From: Endozoicomonadaceae bacterium
Lineage (GTDB): Bacteria; Pseudomonadota; Gammaproteobacteria; Pseudomonadales; Endozoicomonadaceae
Assembly (NCBI GenBank): GCA_023146365.1
Contig: JAGLCE010000077.1
Coordinates: forward strand, 1-34,615
Length of the DNA stretch: 34,615 nt
Direction of reading: 5' to 3'
Part shown: positions 15,765 to 24,710 of the stretch, piece after piece
Layout: each line of letters begins with the position of its first letter
How positions within the stretch are numbered: position 1 is the first letter of the stretch
Notes under the pieces: generated by a model
What the model saw: only the letters and a program-made list of their open reading frames with translations
Told to the model about the DNA's origin: nothing
Databases searched by the model: none
Translations under genes and position numbers: made by a program

Positions 15765-17234
15765 TCAAAGCGTATCGGTTGTTAGTCCTGTGGCTGCTCT
15801 CATGTTAGCGAGTTGGGTATTCGAAAACTTATTGACTTGCCAAGGCACACGGTTACTTACATTGATAAGAGCGAGAGCGGCACTGACCACACGTCTTTTT
15901 AGTGAAGATACAAAAGATTCTTTCACATAACGGATTTTTTGATAAATATCAATAGATGATACGACGTTCTGCAGAGTCGTGTTTTCCAGATTGGCTAATT
16001 GATACCCCATATTTGAACCCAAATGTAATCCGTTATTTAATGAGCGCATGAATGGTAGTCCAATGGCTGCATCCCCCGTCAATAACACAGCTGTATTTTC
16101 CGAAGTAATTAAGCTCATCTCTTTTGCTCGGTAATGTCCTAAATAATAAGGTGCAATGCTGAAACTATCCAATTGTGGGGTTTTATCTTGCAAATATTGA
16201 CACCTAACGCCCACCCAAGTCAGTATTTTTTCCTTCAACGTTTGAGGCAATTCATTCAGCGTTGCAGGTGTTTTAAAATTATACCTCCTCGGCTGTTCCA
16301 TTGAATTCGTTTCAGTTTTATCGTAAAAGAAATCAATCTCTTTTTTATCTGAAATGAAGAAATCAATATTGATATACGCTCCTCCATCAGGGCAACGTTG
16401 TACATGTTCAGCCACAAAAGAATTGATTGGTTTTATTGCAGGATACACTAATTTAAGCCACGATCGAGTATCAGAATTCATCTTTTTACACAGACTTTCA
16501 TCTACTTTATATTTAACCCTAACTCGATAGATTCGCTTCATTCCGTTCGTAAATTCATCGTTTTCATCGGATGGGGAAAGCGCATTAAAATACACCTTTT
16601 CATCTGATTCTAACTTTGGCATTGCTTTACGAATTTTAGAGTGTGCACCATCCGCACCAACCAATATACCGTAACTATCTTCCTTGTCGTCACCCAAAAA
16701 AACTTTATTAGAAGAGATTGCGGTTACCTCCTCTCCACTGTTGACAGATATTCTCATGTTTAGAGCAATCGTTTTTAATCTCTTTTCCAACTCATCGCAC
16801 CGAATATAACCTTTTGTTTCATTAATATCATCTTGAAGTTTTTTCAAGGCTTCTACCGTATCATTCCCCTCAGCCTTCATTATTCCCGATGAAAAACAGT
16901 GCTTATCGATGCGTACGGTGTGGTTTCTATCATAAGCATTTCTTTTATCATACATCGTAACGTTTGCTTTACTATTATTCAGTTTTGTTTGGATTGCTGT
17001 CCAAAGCCCTACAGGTCCAGCACCAACAAAAACCACCTTAATATATCGATTGTTCATCTTTATATCAGGCATCTTTGTTTTTCGCGACGAAAAAAACCCA
17101 ACAATCGATTTGACGTTTTTTAAAACCCAAACAATGAACGAAAAAAAACTGTATTTTTCGTTCGTGTTTTTAACAGATTGAGCTGCATTGACGCTGTGGC
17201 AATGATGACCATCATTTTGTATCATGGTATCCAT
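15765..17234 (-). CDS. FAD-dependent monooxygenase with MICAL/PHBH-like fold
   Basis: A 489-residue flavoprotein. The FAD-binding GAGPVGL motif is at 71-77, the DG motif (LVGADGAHSKIRK) at about 191-203 and the GD motif (LLTGDAAIGLP) at 384-394. The segment after the first motif (YDKRNAYDRNHTVRI) resembles the KR..F.R.N..H element of MICAL oxidoreductases, which oxidise actin methionines in animals. The first 60 residues are an extension with a hydrophobic, aromatic stretch (29-48). The ATG start has AGGTGA seven bases upstream. The AT-rich composition and the neighbouring PP2C gene suggest a host-directed role, but a bacterial aromatic or polyketide hydroxylase is an alternative. Confidence 0.8.
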   Translation of the reverse strand: MDTMIQNDGHHCHSVNAAQSVKNTNEKYSFFSFIVWVLKNVKSIVGFFSSRKTKMPDIKMNNRYIKVVFVGAGPVGLWTAIQTKLNNSKANVTMYDKRNAYDRNHTVRIDKHCFSSGIMKAEGNDTVEALKKLQDDINETKGYIRCDELEKRLKTIALNMRISVNSGEEVTAISSNKVFLGDDKEDSYGILVGADGAHSKIRKAMPKLESDEKVYFNALSPSDENDEFTNGMKRIYRVRVKYKVDESLCKKMNSDTRSWLKLVYPAIKPINSFVAEHVQRCPDGGAYINIDFFISDKKEIDFFYDKTETNSMEQPRRYNFKTPATLNELPQTLKEKILTWVGVRCQYLQDKTPQLDSFSIAPYYLGHYRAKEMSLITSENTAVLLTGDAAIGLPFMRSLNNGLHLGSNMGYQLANLENTTLQNVVSSIDIYQKIRYVKESFVSSLKRRVVSAALALINVSNRVPWQVNKFSNTQLANMRAATGLTTDTL

Positions 17235-17252
17235 AATATTTCACCTAACTAG

Positions 17253-17270
17253 TTCCAAGAATTTTTGGAA
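17253..17270. promoter_or_regulatory. Inverted repeat upstream of the flavin monooxygenase
   Basis: TTCCAA at 17253-17258 and TTGGAA at 17265-17270 form a perfect palindrome with a 6-base spacer, about 20-35 bases before the ATG on the minus strand and just upstream of the ribosome site. It is in position to be an operator or an RNA hairpin in the leader. No known regulator box is recognised. Confidence 0.35.
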
Positions 17271-17599
17271 TTTGAACAGGAATAAAAATTCTATTTTTCA
17301 ATTAGTTAGACAATTAATATTGATTACAATTCCATTGTTGATGATATTTTTATGTACTATAAATAAAAAACAGTGGTCGTAGAAGAGTTATAAATAGGGT
17401 CAAAACTGTTTTTATCACACTGGGTAGAATTGAAAAAATAACGGTTATCTGTCCCGCTGGATATTAAAAACAGCGGTACATAATTTAAATAATTATTTAT
17501 CGGTATTAACACTTTCTTTGCTGTAGTGGTGTACTTTATTAAACCTCTCGTGAATCGCTATCTTGCGTTTTTTTAGCCCAATAATCTTTATAACTTGTG
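17271..17599. other. AT-rich intergenic stretch
   Basis: This must carry the promoter of the flavin monooxygenase on the minus strand. I see no gene or convincing repeat in it. The neighbouring IS30 fragment fades out near 17600. Confidence 0.35.
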
Positions 17600-17768
17600 T
17601 GACATTCTTTTTTTTGAAAACCCTGGAGGATCACACCATTCGTATTTTTATTCGCACAGCACCTCCTGATGCATAGGAATGAGCGAAATAAACCTTCGTA
17701 TTAAGCCTTGCCGCGATATTTTCATGATGGGAAAATTCAAAGCCGTTATCCAACGTGATGGCTTTAAC
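17600..17768 (-). pseudogene. IS30-family transposase fragment abutting the PP2C stop codon
   Basis: The minus strand reads VKAITLDNGFEFSHHENIAA then RLNTKVYFAHSYAS. After a frameshift it reads ANKNTNGVILQGFQKKE. This is the DDE core of IS30 transposases (TLDNG.EF..H..IA..L....YFA..Y.S, followed by NENTNGLIRQ.FPKK). The fragment begins immediately at the stop codon of the PP2C gene (17769), so the insertion probably defined the present 3' end of that gene. Neither end of an element is visible. Confidence 0.7.
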
Positions 17769-19517
17769 TCATTCCTCATTTGTCATATTAGCTGTAGTCT
17801 CATCTGTCATATTAGTTGTAGTTGTGGCTGTAGTTGGAGTTGGAGTTGGAGTTGTAGTTGTAGTTGTGACTGTAGCTGGAGTTGGAGTTGGAGTTGGAGT
17901 TGTAGTTGTAGTTGTAGTTGTAGTTGTAGTTGTAGTTGTGACTGTAGCTGGAGTTGTCGTTGGTTCTGTGTTGTGTTGTACCTTCATGTTATTGACATCC
18001 AATAACATAGCCGTAACATTATCAAGAGATGTCTCAACTCCCGTGAATACTAACCCCTTCACGATCTCAGAGTAACTACGGTTTTTGCTAGCTTCTTGAT
18101 GTACATATGCGCCAATTTGATTGGTAGACGCTACATCAGTCAAGCCATCACAACATAACAACAGCTTGTAACCATCCCAGCCATTTTCTGGTTGTTTGAC
18201 AAAGGTTATATCCGGTCGTGCACTCACCGCCTGTGTGTATGACATCTGTACAGCACTCTTCCAAGTAGCCCTGCCCATGTACCCTAAATCTGAGTCATCA
18301 GGACCCAAATGTTTATCACCTAGTGATTTTGCAACTAACAAGTAACCGTTTATACGTATCGATTCGTTATCCTCTGTGATGTAAGGATATTTCAAATAGG
18401 CTAGGCTCCCTCCTCTGGCTAAGATACCATCCGTATGTCTATTTTTTGCATACGATCCATCATCCATTGCAGTCATAGGTTTCGCATCTTCAGTTAGCTG
18501 TATAACCGTACCATCTGGACTAATTAAAATAGCCCGAGAATCACCTACGTTACTGATATAAAGGTCGTTATCAATTAAATTTGCAGAAATAGCGGTAGAG
18601 CCACCACCACTGTCTACTGATTCTGGAAGATCTTCGTCTAATAATACGTGAGCCATTGTTAAGGCATTACAGTGACGGGTCTTTTTATCCATTGATGTCT
18701 CTTCTTTTGTTTTTTTGTCAGTATAAATAACGTCGTTATCCCAGCAGTGTAATTGATCTTCAATATAGCTATTTAAGTGAGCAGCTGTATAATTAGAAAT
18801 CTTTGCCCCTGCATGTCCATCATATACTCCGTACATGTAATGATCGCCACATGGAACACATAACATGTGAGCATCCTCCATACTCTCTCTCTTACCACGG
18901 GCGAAAGCAACTGCTGAATGGGTGTCGCCAATGACAGACACATCACTTGGGTATAAATGATCTTTGTTTTCTAGGAACCACGAGAACTTCGCACTATCTT
19001 CTTGCCCTGCTTGCTGACCTTCTGCTAATCTCCTATTGGTATCTAATATTTCATCTAATTCACTATTGTCAATAGTCTGATAAACTAATTCGATTTGTTT
19101 ATTCGTCCATTGCTCATCTGCTTCTTTTGTAATGAATTCATTCTTGGATTTATCGAAATGATAATAATAAACCGTTGATTTATTAGACTTGGCAGAATTT
19201 AAAACGATTCCATATTTATGAAGCTCTGGATCTAGCATATTATTCCCACTAGCCTTTGATAAGACGACTTTTGCTTTAGGCGGAGTTTTTTCTGTTTTAA
19301 CTTCATTATTGTTAAGTGATATTGTTCTTCTGTTAATTGAATCGATAGTAGTTTTAGGTGTGATGATTGTTCCATTTAATATCGCATCTCGGTCGTGCTG
19401 GAGTAAAGTAACATAGCGTTTATCAAATATAGCAGTGAATGTTTCACAAGTAGGACGAGCGAAAAAAATTCTAACCCGTTCGCATAGAGTATGTGTTGAT
19501 TTTTCATATAAATTCAT
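17769..19517 (-). CDS. Eukaryotic-type PP2C (PPM) protein phosphatase with Thr/Pro repeat tail
   Basis: A 582-residue protein. A novel N-terminal region (1-195) precedes a PPM Ser/Thr phosphatase domain (about 196-507) with all signature motifs: RESMEDAH (210-217), YDGHAG (232-237), GGGSTA (304-309), NVGDSRA (323-329), AKSLGD (396-401), CCDGLTDV (455-462) and DNVTAM (499-504). The expected Mn/Mg ligands (D215, D233, D457, D499) are present, so it should be active. The C-terminus (about 518-570) is low-complexity Thr and Pro-Thr encoded by a hexanucleotide repeat, followed by a short acidic end. The start is an ATG with AAGGA upstream. Metazoan-like motif spacing and effector-rich surroundings suggest it dephosphorylates host proteins; a housekeeping bacterial PP2C would be shorter. 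Confidence 0.88.
   Translation of the reverse strand: MNLYEKSTHTLCERVRIFFARPTCETFTAIFDKRYVTLLQHDRDAILNGTIITPKTTIDSINRRTISLNNNEVKTEKTPPKAKVVLSKASGNNMLDPELHKYGIVLNSAKSNKSTVYYYHFDKSKNEFITKEADEQWTNKQIELVYQTIDNSELDEILDTNRRLAEGQQAGQEDSAKFSWFLENKDHLYPSDVSVIGDTHSAVAFARGKRESMEDAHMLCVPCGDHYMYGVYDGHAGAKISNYTAAHLNSYIEDQLHCWDNDVIYTDKKTKEETSMDKKTRHCNALTMAHVLLDEDLPESVDSGGGSTAISANLIDNDLYISNVGDSRAILISPDGTVIQLTEDAKPMTAMDDGSYAKNRHTDGILARGGSLAYLKYPYITEDNESIRINGYLLVAKSLGDKHLGPDDSDLGYMGRATWKSAVQMSYTQAVSARPDITFVKQPENGWDGYKLLLCCDGLTDVASTNQIGAYVHQEASKNRSYSEIVKGLVFTGVETSLDNVTAMLLDVNNMKVQHNTEPTTTPATVTTTTTTTTTTTTTTPTPTPTPATVTTTTTTPTPTPTTATTTTNMTDETTANMTNEE
17814..17955. repeat. Hexanucleotide microsatellite (GTTGTA / GTTGGA) in the PP2C 3' end
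   Basis: About 140 bp consist of GTTGTA and GTTGGA units in two nested blocks, each preceded by a GTGACTGTAGCTG or GTGGCTGTA spacer. On the coding strand these give Thr-Thr and Pro-Thr pairs. Because six is a multiple of three, gain or loss of units changes tail length without breaking the frame. Confidence 0.9.
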
Positions 19518-19942
19518 ATTGCAATTATCCTTTTTTTGTTATTAACCTAACAAATTACATGAACTCATTCGTACATTTTTTTATGAGATAAAAATGCATC
19601 GTATATCTATTGGACTACCATTTAGGTAATAAAGTTCCTTGCTTGTAAATTAATTATTTTATATAGTCCTATTTAATAAGCGATTTTAGCGTGATCACCT
19701 TTAAGTGTAAGTATTTTTGCGATATGGCCATTGCAGTGATCATCTCTGTTGCTGTACGCACTGAATTATAATTGAACATGGTGTTTAAATAGTTAGTGTG
19801 TCAGATTGATCACTGAAAATGCTAGGATCAAGCGCTTTGCGTTGGAAAATCAAGTGATCGGATAAAACGGGTACCAGTGATTAGATTCATCGGAATACGC
19901 TTTAGGGTACAATGTCCGTTTTATGAGGAGCTGCTCTCCACT
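19518..19942. other. Divergent intergenic region between the PP2C gene and rep
   Basis: No gene is seen. TGATCA-type palindromic sites recur (near 19691, 19737, 19806 and 19855, some extended to GTGATCAC). They may be coincidental or form binding sites for rep or PP2C regulation. A GTG at 19877 would extend rep by 22 codons with no homologous sequence. Confidence 0.35.
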
Positions 19943-21952
19943 GTGCTCAGACTCAATGATCGTCAGACAGAAGCTGTTCACTACATCAGCGGCCCTTTGC
20001 TGGTGCTAGCTGGCGCAGGTAGTGGCAAGACCAGTGTCATTACCACCAAAATCGCCTATCTGATTCAAGAGTGCGGCATCAAAGCTCGCAATATTGTCGC
20101 CGTGACCTTTACCAATAAGGCGTCACGGGAGATGAAGGAACGTGTCGGTAAGCTGGTAAAAGGACGTGCCTCCCATGGGCTGACAGTATCAACCTTCCAC
20201 AACCTCGGCCTGAACATCATCCGTAAGGAGCACAAGGCCCTGGGATTTAAACCGAGCTTTTCGATCTTTGATGACCAAGACGCAAAGACGCTGATCAAAG
20301 AGCTGATGCACCGAGAGTTGGCAGACAACAATAATTCACTGGATTTCATTCAACATATTATATCCAACTGGAAGAACGATCTGCTACTGCCTGAAACTGC
20401 TCTCCAGATAGCAAGAAATGATCAAGAGATGCTGGCGTCACGAGTCTATCTGCACTACAACCGGACACTGAGAGCCTACAATGCTGTCGATTTTGATGAT
20501 CTGATTCTGCTGCCCGTTCAGCTATTCCGTGACAATCCTGAGGCATTGGCGCAGTGGCAGAAAAAGATCCACTACATGCTGGTCGATGAGTATCAAGACA
20601 CCAACTCTATCCAGTACCTGCTAGTCAAGCAGCTGGTCGCCGGCCACTCTCGGTTTACCGTAGTGGGTGATGATGACCAGTCCATCTACGCCTGGCGTGG
20701 CGCGCGACCGGAAAACTTAATTCAGCTGAATGAGGATTTCCCCGGGCTAAAACTGGTTAAGCTGGAACAGAATTATCGATCTACCAGACGAATACTGAAA
20801 GCAGCTAACGTACTGATTGACAACAATCCTCATATCTTCGAAAAGAAGCTATGGAGTGATCTTGGCATGGGAGATGACATTCGCATCATCCGTTGCCGCA
20901 ACGAGGATGCAGAAGCAGAACGGGTCGCCACGGACATTTTGACCCACAGATTGAAGAAGGGTACCCATTACCGAGATTACGCTATTCTCTACAGGGGCAA
21001 TTACCAGTCTCGTCTGCTGGAAATGAAACTCCAGCAACACCAAGTGCCTTATCATATCAGCGGCGGCACTTCATTTTTCTCTCGGGCTGAGGTCAAAGAT
21101 ATCATGGCCTATTTGCGCCTGCTGGTGAATCCGGATGATGACAATGCATTCCTACGCATTATCAATGTACCGCGTCGAGAGATCGGCTCGACCACACTGG
21201 AAAAACTAGGCACTTATGCCGGCGAGCGTCATATCACTCTCTACGAGGCTTGCCACGAGATGGGACTGGAGCAGTGGCTGGATGCTCGTCATGTGGAAAA
21301 ATTGCGTCGTTTTACCGGCTGGATGGACAATATCACTCGTCGTTGTAGTACCGAAGATCCTATCGCCACCATCAAGGAGATGATCGCAGACAGTGATTAT
21401 GAGAGCTGGCTTTATCAGAACTCCAGCAGCGAAGTGGTTGCCGAAAAACGGATGGGGAATGTCTGGTTCCTAGTAGAGGCGCTTCAGCAAACTCTGAGTC
21501 GTGCTGACGAAGACGCCACCATTGAGGATGCCATCGCACGCCTCCTGCTCCGAGATATGCTGGAGCGACAGGAGGAAGAGGACGACTCTGACAAGGTTCA
21601 GTTGTTGACCCTGCACACGTCCAAAGGGCTGGAGTATCCTTACGTCTTCATAGTGGGTATGGAAGAAGAGCTATTGCCACACCGCACCAGTATCGAAGAA
21701 GATAATGTCGAAGAAGAGCGGCGACTGATGTACGTGGGTATCACTCGGGCGCGCAAAGCGTTGACACTGACGCTGGCGGCTACCCGTCGCCAATTTGGCG
21801 AAACCATCGACACCACCCCCAGCCGGTTTATTGATGAACTGCCACAGGAAGACCTGAGTTACGAAGGCTGGGGCGAACGCAGCACACCAGAGCAACAGTC
21901 GGTACGAGGAAATGAAGCGCTCTCTATGATACAAAAGAGTCTGTGTCAGTAG
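19943..21952 (+). CDS. rep: ATP-dependent DNA helicase Rep
   Basis: This superfamily 1A 3'-5' helicase helps restart stalled replication forks and removes proteins ahead of the fork. The motifs are complete in order: GAGSGKT Walker A (24-30), TFTNKASREM, DEYQDTN Walker B, DDDQSIYAWRGA, LEQNYRST, LTLHTSKGLEYPYVFIVGME and VGITRARK. The length of about 670 residues equals the family norm when the GTG at 19943 (preceded by AGGAG at 19926-19930) is used, giving the usual LRLN start. An earlier in-frame GTG at 19877 would add 22 residues. A single gene of core-genome composition. Confidence 0.93.
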   Translation: MLRLNDRQTEAVHYISGPLLVLAGAGSGKTSVITTKIAYLIQECGIKARNIVAVTFTNKASREMKERVGKLVKGRASHGLTVSTFHNLGLNIIRKEHKALGFKPSFSIFDDQDAKTLIKELMHRELADNNNSLDFIQHIISNWKNDLLLPETALQIARNDQEMLASRVYLHYNRTLRAYNAVDFDDLILLPVQLFRDNPEALAQWQKKIHYMLVDEYQDTNSIQYLLVKQLVAGHSRFTVVGDDDQSIYAWRGARPENLIQLNEDFPGLKLVKLEQNYRSTRRILKAANVLIDNNPHIFEKKLWSDLGMGDDIRIIRCRNEDAEAERVATDILTHRLKKGTHYRDYAILYRGNYQSRLLEMKLQQHQVPYHISGGTSFFSRAEVKDIMAYLRLLVNPDDDNAFLRIINVPRREIGSTTLEKLGTYAGERHITLYEACHEMGLEQWLDARHVEKLRRFTGWMDNITRRCSTEDPIATIKEMIADSDYESWLYQNSSSEVVAEKRMGNVWFLVEALQQTLSRADEDATIEDAIARLLLRDMLERQEEEDDSDKVQLLTLHTSKGLEYPYVFIVGMEEELLPHRTSIEEDNVEEERRLMYVGITRARKALTLTLAATRRQFGETIDTTPSRFIDELPQEDLSYEGWGERSTPEQQSVRGNEALSMIQKSLCQ

Positions 21953-22399
21953 CACTTCATCGCCTCCTCTGTATAGCGTCTGCGAAACATCTACTGCTAC
22001 CTCGTCGAGCAACTGCCAAACTCGATTGCATTCGGTAGTAGGTTTTTGAATATCCATAAAGTGATTCCTAGATTGACTCGAATCACATCTTTTTTACTCA
22101 GTTCAAAATGAGTAAACGTGGCCTTTACTTTATTTACAAACTCAGGTTTTGCGAGATTGTAATACCCCGTATATTTCATACTCTCTAACCATCTTGATGT
22201 TTTTTTGTATGGCTTCGATCTTAATCAACACCATAATATTCTTGGGTGATTGATACAATCGTGCCATCATAAAGCATTACAGTCGTAACTTCGAGAAATG
22301 CTTTTAGTATTTCAGTGCTCATTAATCTAATATTATGAATTGTATATCCATTATGAAATATGTTAGCTTATATATTTCCATAATATAGAGGATACCAAA
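21953..22399. other. Intergenic region between rep and trpB
   Basis: The left part holds a possible rep terminator. The minus strand has two short open frames (21997-22179, 60 codons, and 22221-22322, 33 codons) with no ribosome sites and no recognised family; they may be remnants. The right 80 bases are very AT-rich and should contain the trpB promoter. Confidence 0.35.
22061..22095 (+). terminator. Possible terminator of rep
   Basis: GTGATTC (22061-22067) and GAATCAC (22080-22086) can form a stem, and ATCTTTTTT follows directly. It is 108 bases after the rep stop codon. The stem is only 7 bp with a 12-base loop, so this is moderate evidence. Confidence 0.4.
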
Positions 22400-23617
22400 A
22401 TGTCAAAACCATATCTTGAAACACAACCCGATAAAAAAGGATTTTTCGGAAAATACGGAGGTGCTTTTTTACCACCTATTCTTGAAAAGCCATTGGCTGA
22501 GATAGAAGAAAAATATCAACAATTAAAAGATGATCCTGTCTTCATTGCCGAACTAAACAGTGTTCGAAAGCATTATCAAGGTCGTCCTACCCCTATTTCT
22601 TATGCTAAAAATCTGAGCGAATATTGCGGTGGTGCAAAAATATATTTAAAACGTGAAGATTTAAATCATACCGGTGCCCATAAACTTAACCATTGCATGG
22701 CGGAAGTTATGTTGGCAAAATATTTAGGCAAGAAAAAAGTATTAGCAGAAACAGGTGCTGGTCAGCATGGGGTTGCATTGGCAACAGCAGCAGCTTACTT
22801 TGGTCTTGAATGTGAAATTCATATGGGCGAAGTGGATATAAAAAAAGAACATCCTAATGTGGTGCGGATGAAAATCTTAGGGGCAACCGTTGTGCCTGCA
22901 ACCCATGGACTTAAAACCTTAAAAGAAGCGGTAGACAGTGCTTTTGGCGTTTATATGGAAACTTACGAAGACACTTTGTTCTGTGTCGGCTCAGTAGTCG
23001 GGCCTCATCCATTTCCATTGATGGTGCGTAATTTTCAGTCAATCGTAGGATTTGAGGCCAAGGAGCAATTCTTAGAACTTGAAGAAAAACTACCTAATCA
23101 TGTGATTGCCTGTGTGGGTGGTGGTAGTAATGCTATGGGTATTTTTTCAGGATTCATTGATGACGATGAAGTTGTTTTAACGGGGGTAGAGCCTGAAGGA
23201 AAGGGTAAAAAAATCGGTGAACATGCCGCTAGTCTTACCTATGGAGAAGAAGGCATTATGCATGGATTTAACTCTATCATGTTAACAGATGAAGAGGGTG
23301 AGCCTGCCCCTGTACATTCCATTGCCAGTGGTATTAATTATCCATCAGTTGGTCCTGAACAGGCTTATTTGAATAGCATCGGTCGTACTCAAGTCGCACT
23401 TTGTAATGATGATGAGTCAATTGATGCTTTTTATAAACTGTCTCAATTGGAAGGTATTATCCCCGCATTAGAATCTGCACACGCCATCGCCTATGCCATG
23501 AAACTTGCAAAGACTTTGCCTAAAGATCAAACTATTTTGGTCAATTTAAGTGGTCGAGGCGATAAGGATATTGATTTCGTTGTGGAAAATTATCCTATTC
23601 CAAAACACTCCGAATAA
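22400..23617 (+). CDS. trpB: Tryptophan synthase beta subunit, stand-alone
   Basis: A 405-residue PLP enzyme that joins indole and serine to make tryptophan. The PLP lysine is K95 in HTGAHKLNH. The catalytic glutamate is E117 in ETGAGQHG, and the phosphate-binding CVGGGSNAMG and C-terminal NLSGRGDKD motifs are present. AGAGG lies eight bases before the ATG. No trpA or other trp gene is near, so it may salvage indole rather than complete de novo synthesis, as suggested for stand-alone trpB in some intracellular bacteria. HKLNH instead of the usual HKINN, and codon use more AT-rich than rep next to it, point to a divergent, possibly transferred copy. TrpB is much more likely than another fold-type II PLP enzyme. 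Confidence 0.9.
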   Translation: MSKPYLETQPDKKGFFGKYGGAFLPPILEKPLAEIEEKYQQLKDDPVFIAELNSVRKHYQGRPTPISYAKNLSEYCGGAKIYLKREDLNHTGAHKLNHCMAEVMLAKYLGKKKVLAETGAGQHGVALATAAAYFGLECEIHMGEVDIKKEHPNVVRMKILGATVVPATHGLKTLKEAVDSAFGVYMETYEDTLFCVGSVVGPHPFPLMVRNFQSIVGFEAKEQFLELEEKLPNHVIACVGGGSNAMGIFSGFIDDDEVVLTGVEPEGKGKKIGEHAASLTYGEEGIMHGFNSIMLTDEEGEPAPVHSIASGINYPSVGPEQAYLNSIGRTQVALCNDDESIDAFYKLSQLEGIIPALESAHAIAYAMKLAKTLPKDQTILVNLSGRGDKDIDFVVENYPIPKHSE

Positions 23618-23659
23618 CATCTGTGCGGTGTGCCAATTCAATAACACCCATTTTGTCAT

Positions 23660-23687
23660 AAACACTCAATAAACACTCAATAAACAC
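23660..23687. repeat. Short tandem repeat (AAACACTCAAT)
   Basis: The 11-base unit AAACACTCAAT occurs twice in a row (from 23660) and a third partial copy runs into the hairpin at 23681. It lies just after trpB. Confidence 0.6.
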
Positions 23688-23715
23688 TAATGAATGCGCA
23701 ATTTATTAGTGTTTA
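23681..23715 (+). terminator. Hairpin downstream of trpB, possible terminator
   Basis: TAAACACTAAT (23681-23691) and ATTAGTGTTTA (23705-23715) are perfect 11-bp inverted arms around a 13-base spacer, followed by ATTTCTTTAT. The stem is AT-rich and the T-run is imperfect, so it may be a weak terminator or a 3' stabilising hairpin of the trpB transcript. Confidence 0.45.
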
Positions 23716-23803
23716 ATTTCTTTATAACGTATAAAGTTCGATTTCTAAGATTCGTGCGACTTCACTTTGGCTTTATTCAATTCTATCCAGCAAGAAGATA
23801 ATA

Positions 23804-23830
23804 AAAAAACGCCACTATACGGCGTTTTTT
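23804..23830 (-). terminator. Rho-independent terminator downstream of rpoH (bidirectional)
   Basis: AAAAAACGCC, a 7-base loop and GGCGTTTTTT form a stem with A- and T-tracts on both sides, so it can end transcription from either direction. It is 20 bases past the rpoH stop codon and faces the end of trpB on the other side. Confidence 0.8.
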
Positions 23831-23849
23831 ATGTTTGATTAGAGATCGT

Positions 23850-24710
23850 TCAGGCTACCATGTAGCCTTTTAGTTTCTTCAGCGCATTGGCTTCAAGCTG
23901 CCGGATGCGTTCGGCAGATATGCTATATCTGCGAGCCAACTCGTGCAGTGTTGTTTTTTTATCTTCATTCAGCCATCGACTCTTGAGAATGTCGCGGCTT
24001 CTTTCATCCAAGTTGTTCAGGGCACTCTCCAGCTGTCGGTTGGAGTACTCCTTTCCATTGAGCTCTTCAACCTGCGCTGCAGGATCATAACGATAGTCTT
24101 CGATGTAGTGCACCGGCGCCTGATAGCTGGTGGAGTCACTGTCATCATCGGCGTAACCATCAAAAGCAGTATCCTGGCCAGCCATCCGACTCTCCATTTC
24201 ATGGACTACCGTCGTGTCTACGCCTAGATCATTGGCTACAGCCTTTGCTTCAGCTGAGGAAAACCAGCCAAGACGCTTCTTGTTGGAACGCAGGTTAAAG
24301 AACAGTTTTCGTTGCGCTTTGGTCGTGGCGACCTTAACGATGCGCCAGTTGCGCAGAATAAATTCATGAATCTCAGCTTTGATCCAGTGTACCGCGAAAG
24401 AAACCAGTCGTACCCCATATTCAGGATTAAACCGCTTCGCCGCTTTCATCAAGCCGACATTGCCTTCCTGAATCAGGTCGGACTGAGGCAGACCATAACC
24501 AGTATAACTTCTGGCGATATGCACGACAAAACGCAGGTGTGATATAACCAGCTGTCTTGCCGCTTCCAAGTCATTTTGATAGTACAGGCGTTCAGCCAGT
24601 TCACGCTCTTGCTCGGCAGACAATACAGCGATACTGCTAACGGCCTGAATGTACGCATCCAGATTGCGTCCCGGCACTAATAATTCAATTCGCTGCACAC
24701 TGCTCCCCAT
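23850..24710 (-). CDS. rpoH: Heat-shock sigma factor sigma-32 (RpoH)
   Basis: This RNA polymerase sigma factor directs transcription of chaperone and protease genes. Region 2 is seen as LRFVVHIARSYTGYGLPQ, DLIQEGNVGLMKAAKRFNPE and VRLVSFAVHWIKAEIHEF. The RpoH box RKLFFNLR follows. Region 4 contains LDERSRDILKSRWL and the HTH SISAERIRQLE. I place the start at the ATG at 24710, with GGAG seven bases upstream and the expected short N-terminus; a TTG eight codons earlier is less likely. It follows ftsX in the classic ftsYEX-rpoH order, separated by 229 bases that carry its own promoter region. Confidence 0.96.
   Translation of the reverse strand: MGSSVQRIELLVPGRNLDAYIQAVSSIAVLSAEQERELAERLYYQNDLEAARQLVISHLRFVVHIARSYTGYGLPQSDLIQEGNVGLMKAAKRFNPEYGVRLVSFAVHWIKAEIHEFILRNWRIVKVATTKAQRKLFFNLRSNKKRLGWFSSAEAKAVANDLGVDTTVVHEMESRMAGQDTAFDGYADDDSDSTSYQAPVHYIEDYRYDPAAQVEELNGKEYSNRQLESALNNLDERSRDILKSRWLNEDKKTTLHELARRYSISAERIRQLEANALKKLKGYMVA

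Noticed and set aside
17679..18075. Plus-strand frames with Ser-Cys or Val-Gly repeats
   Set aside because: They are antisense readings of the PP2C microsatellite and have no independent support.
22221..22322. 33-codon frame between rep and trpB
   Set aside because: No ribosome site, no recognised family and chance length for AT-rich DNA.
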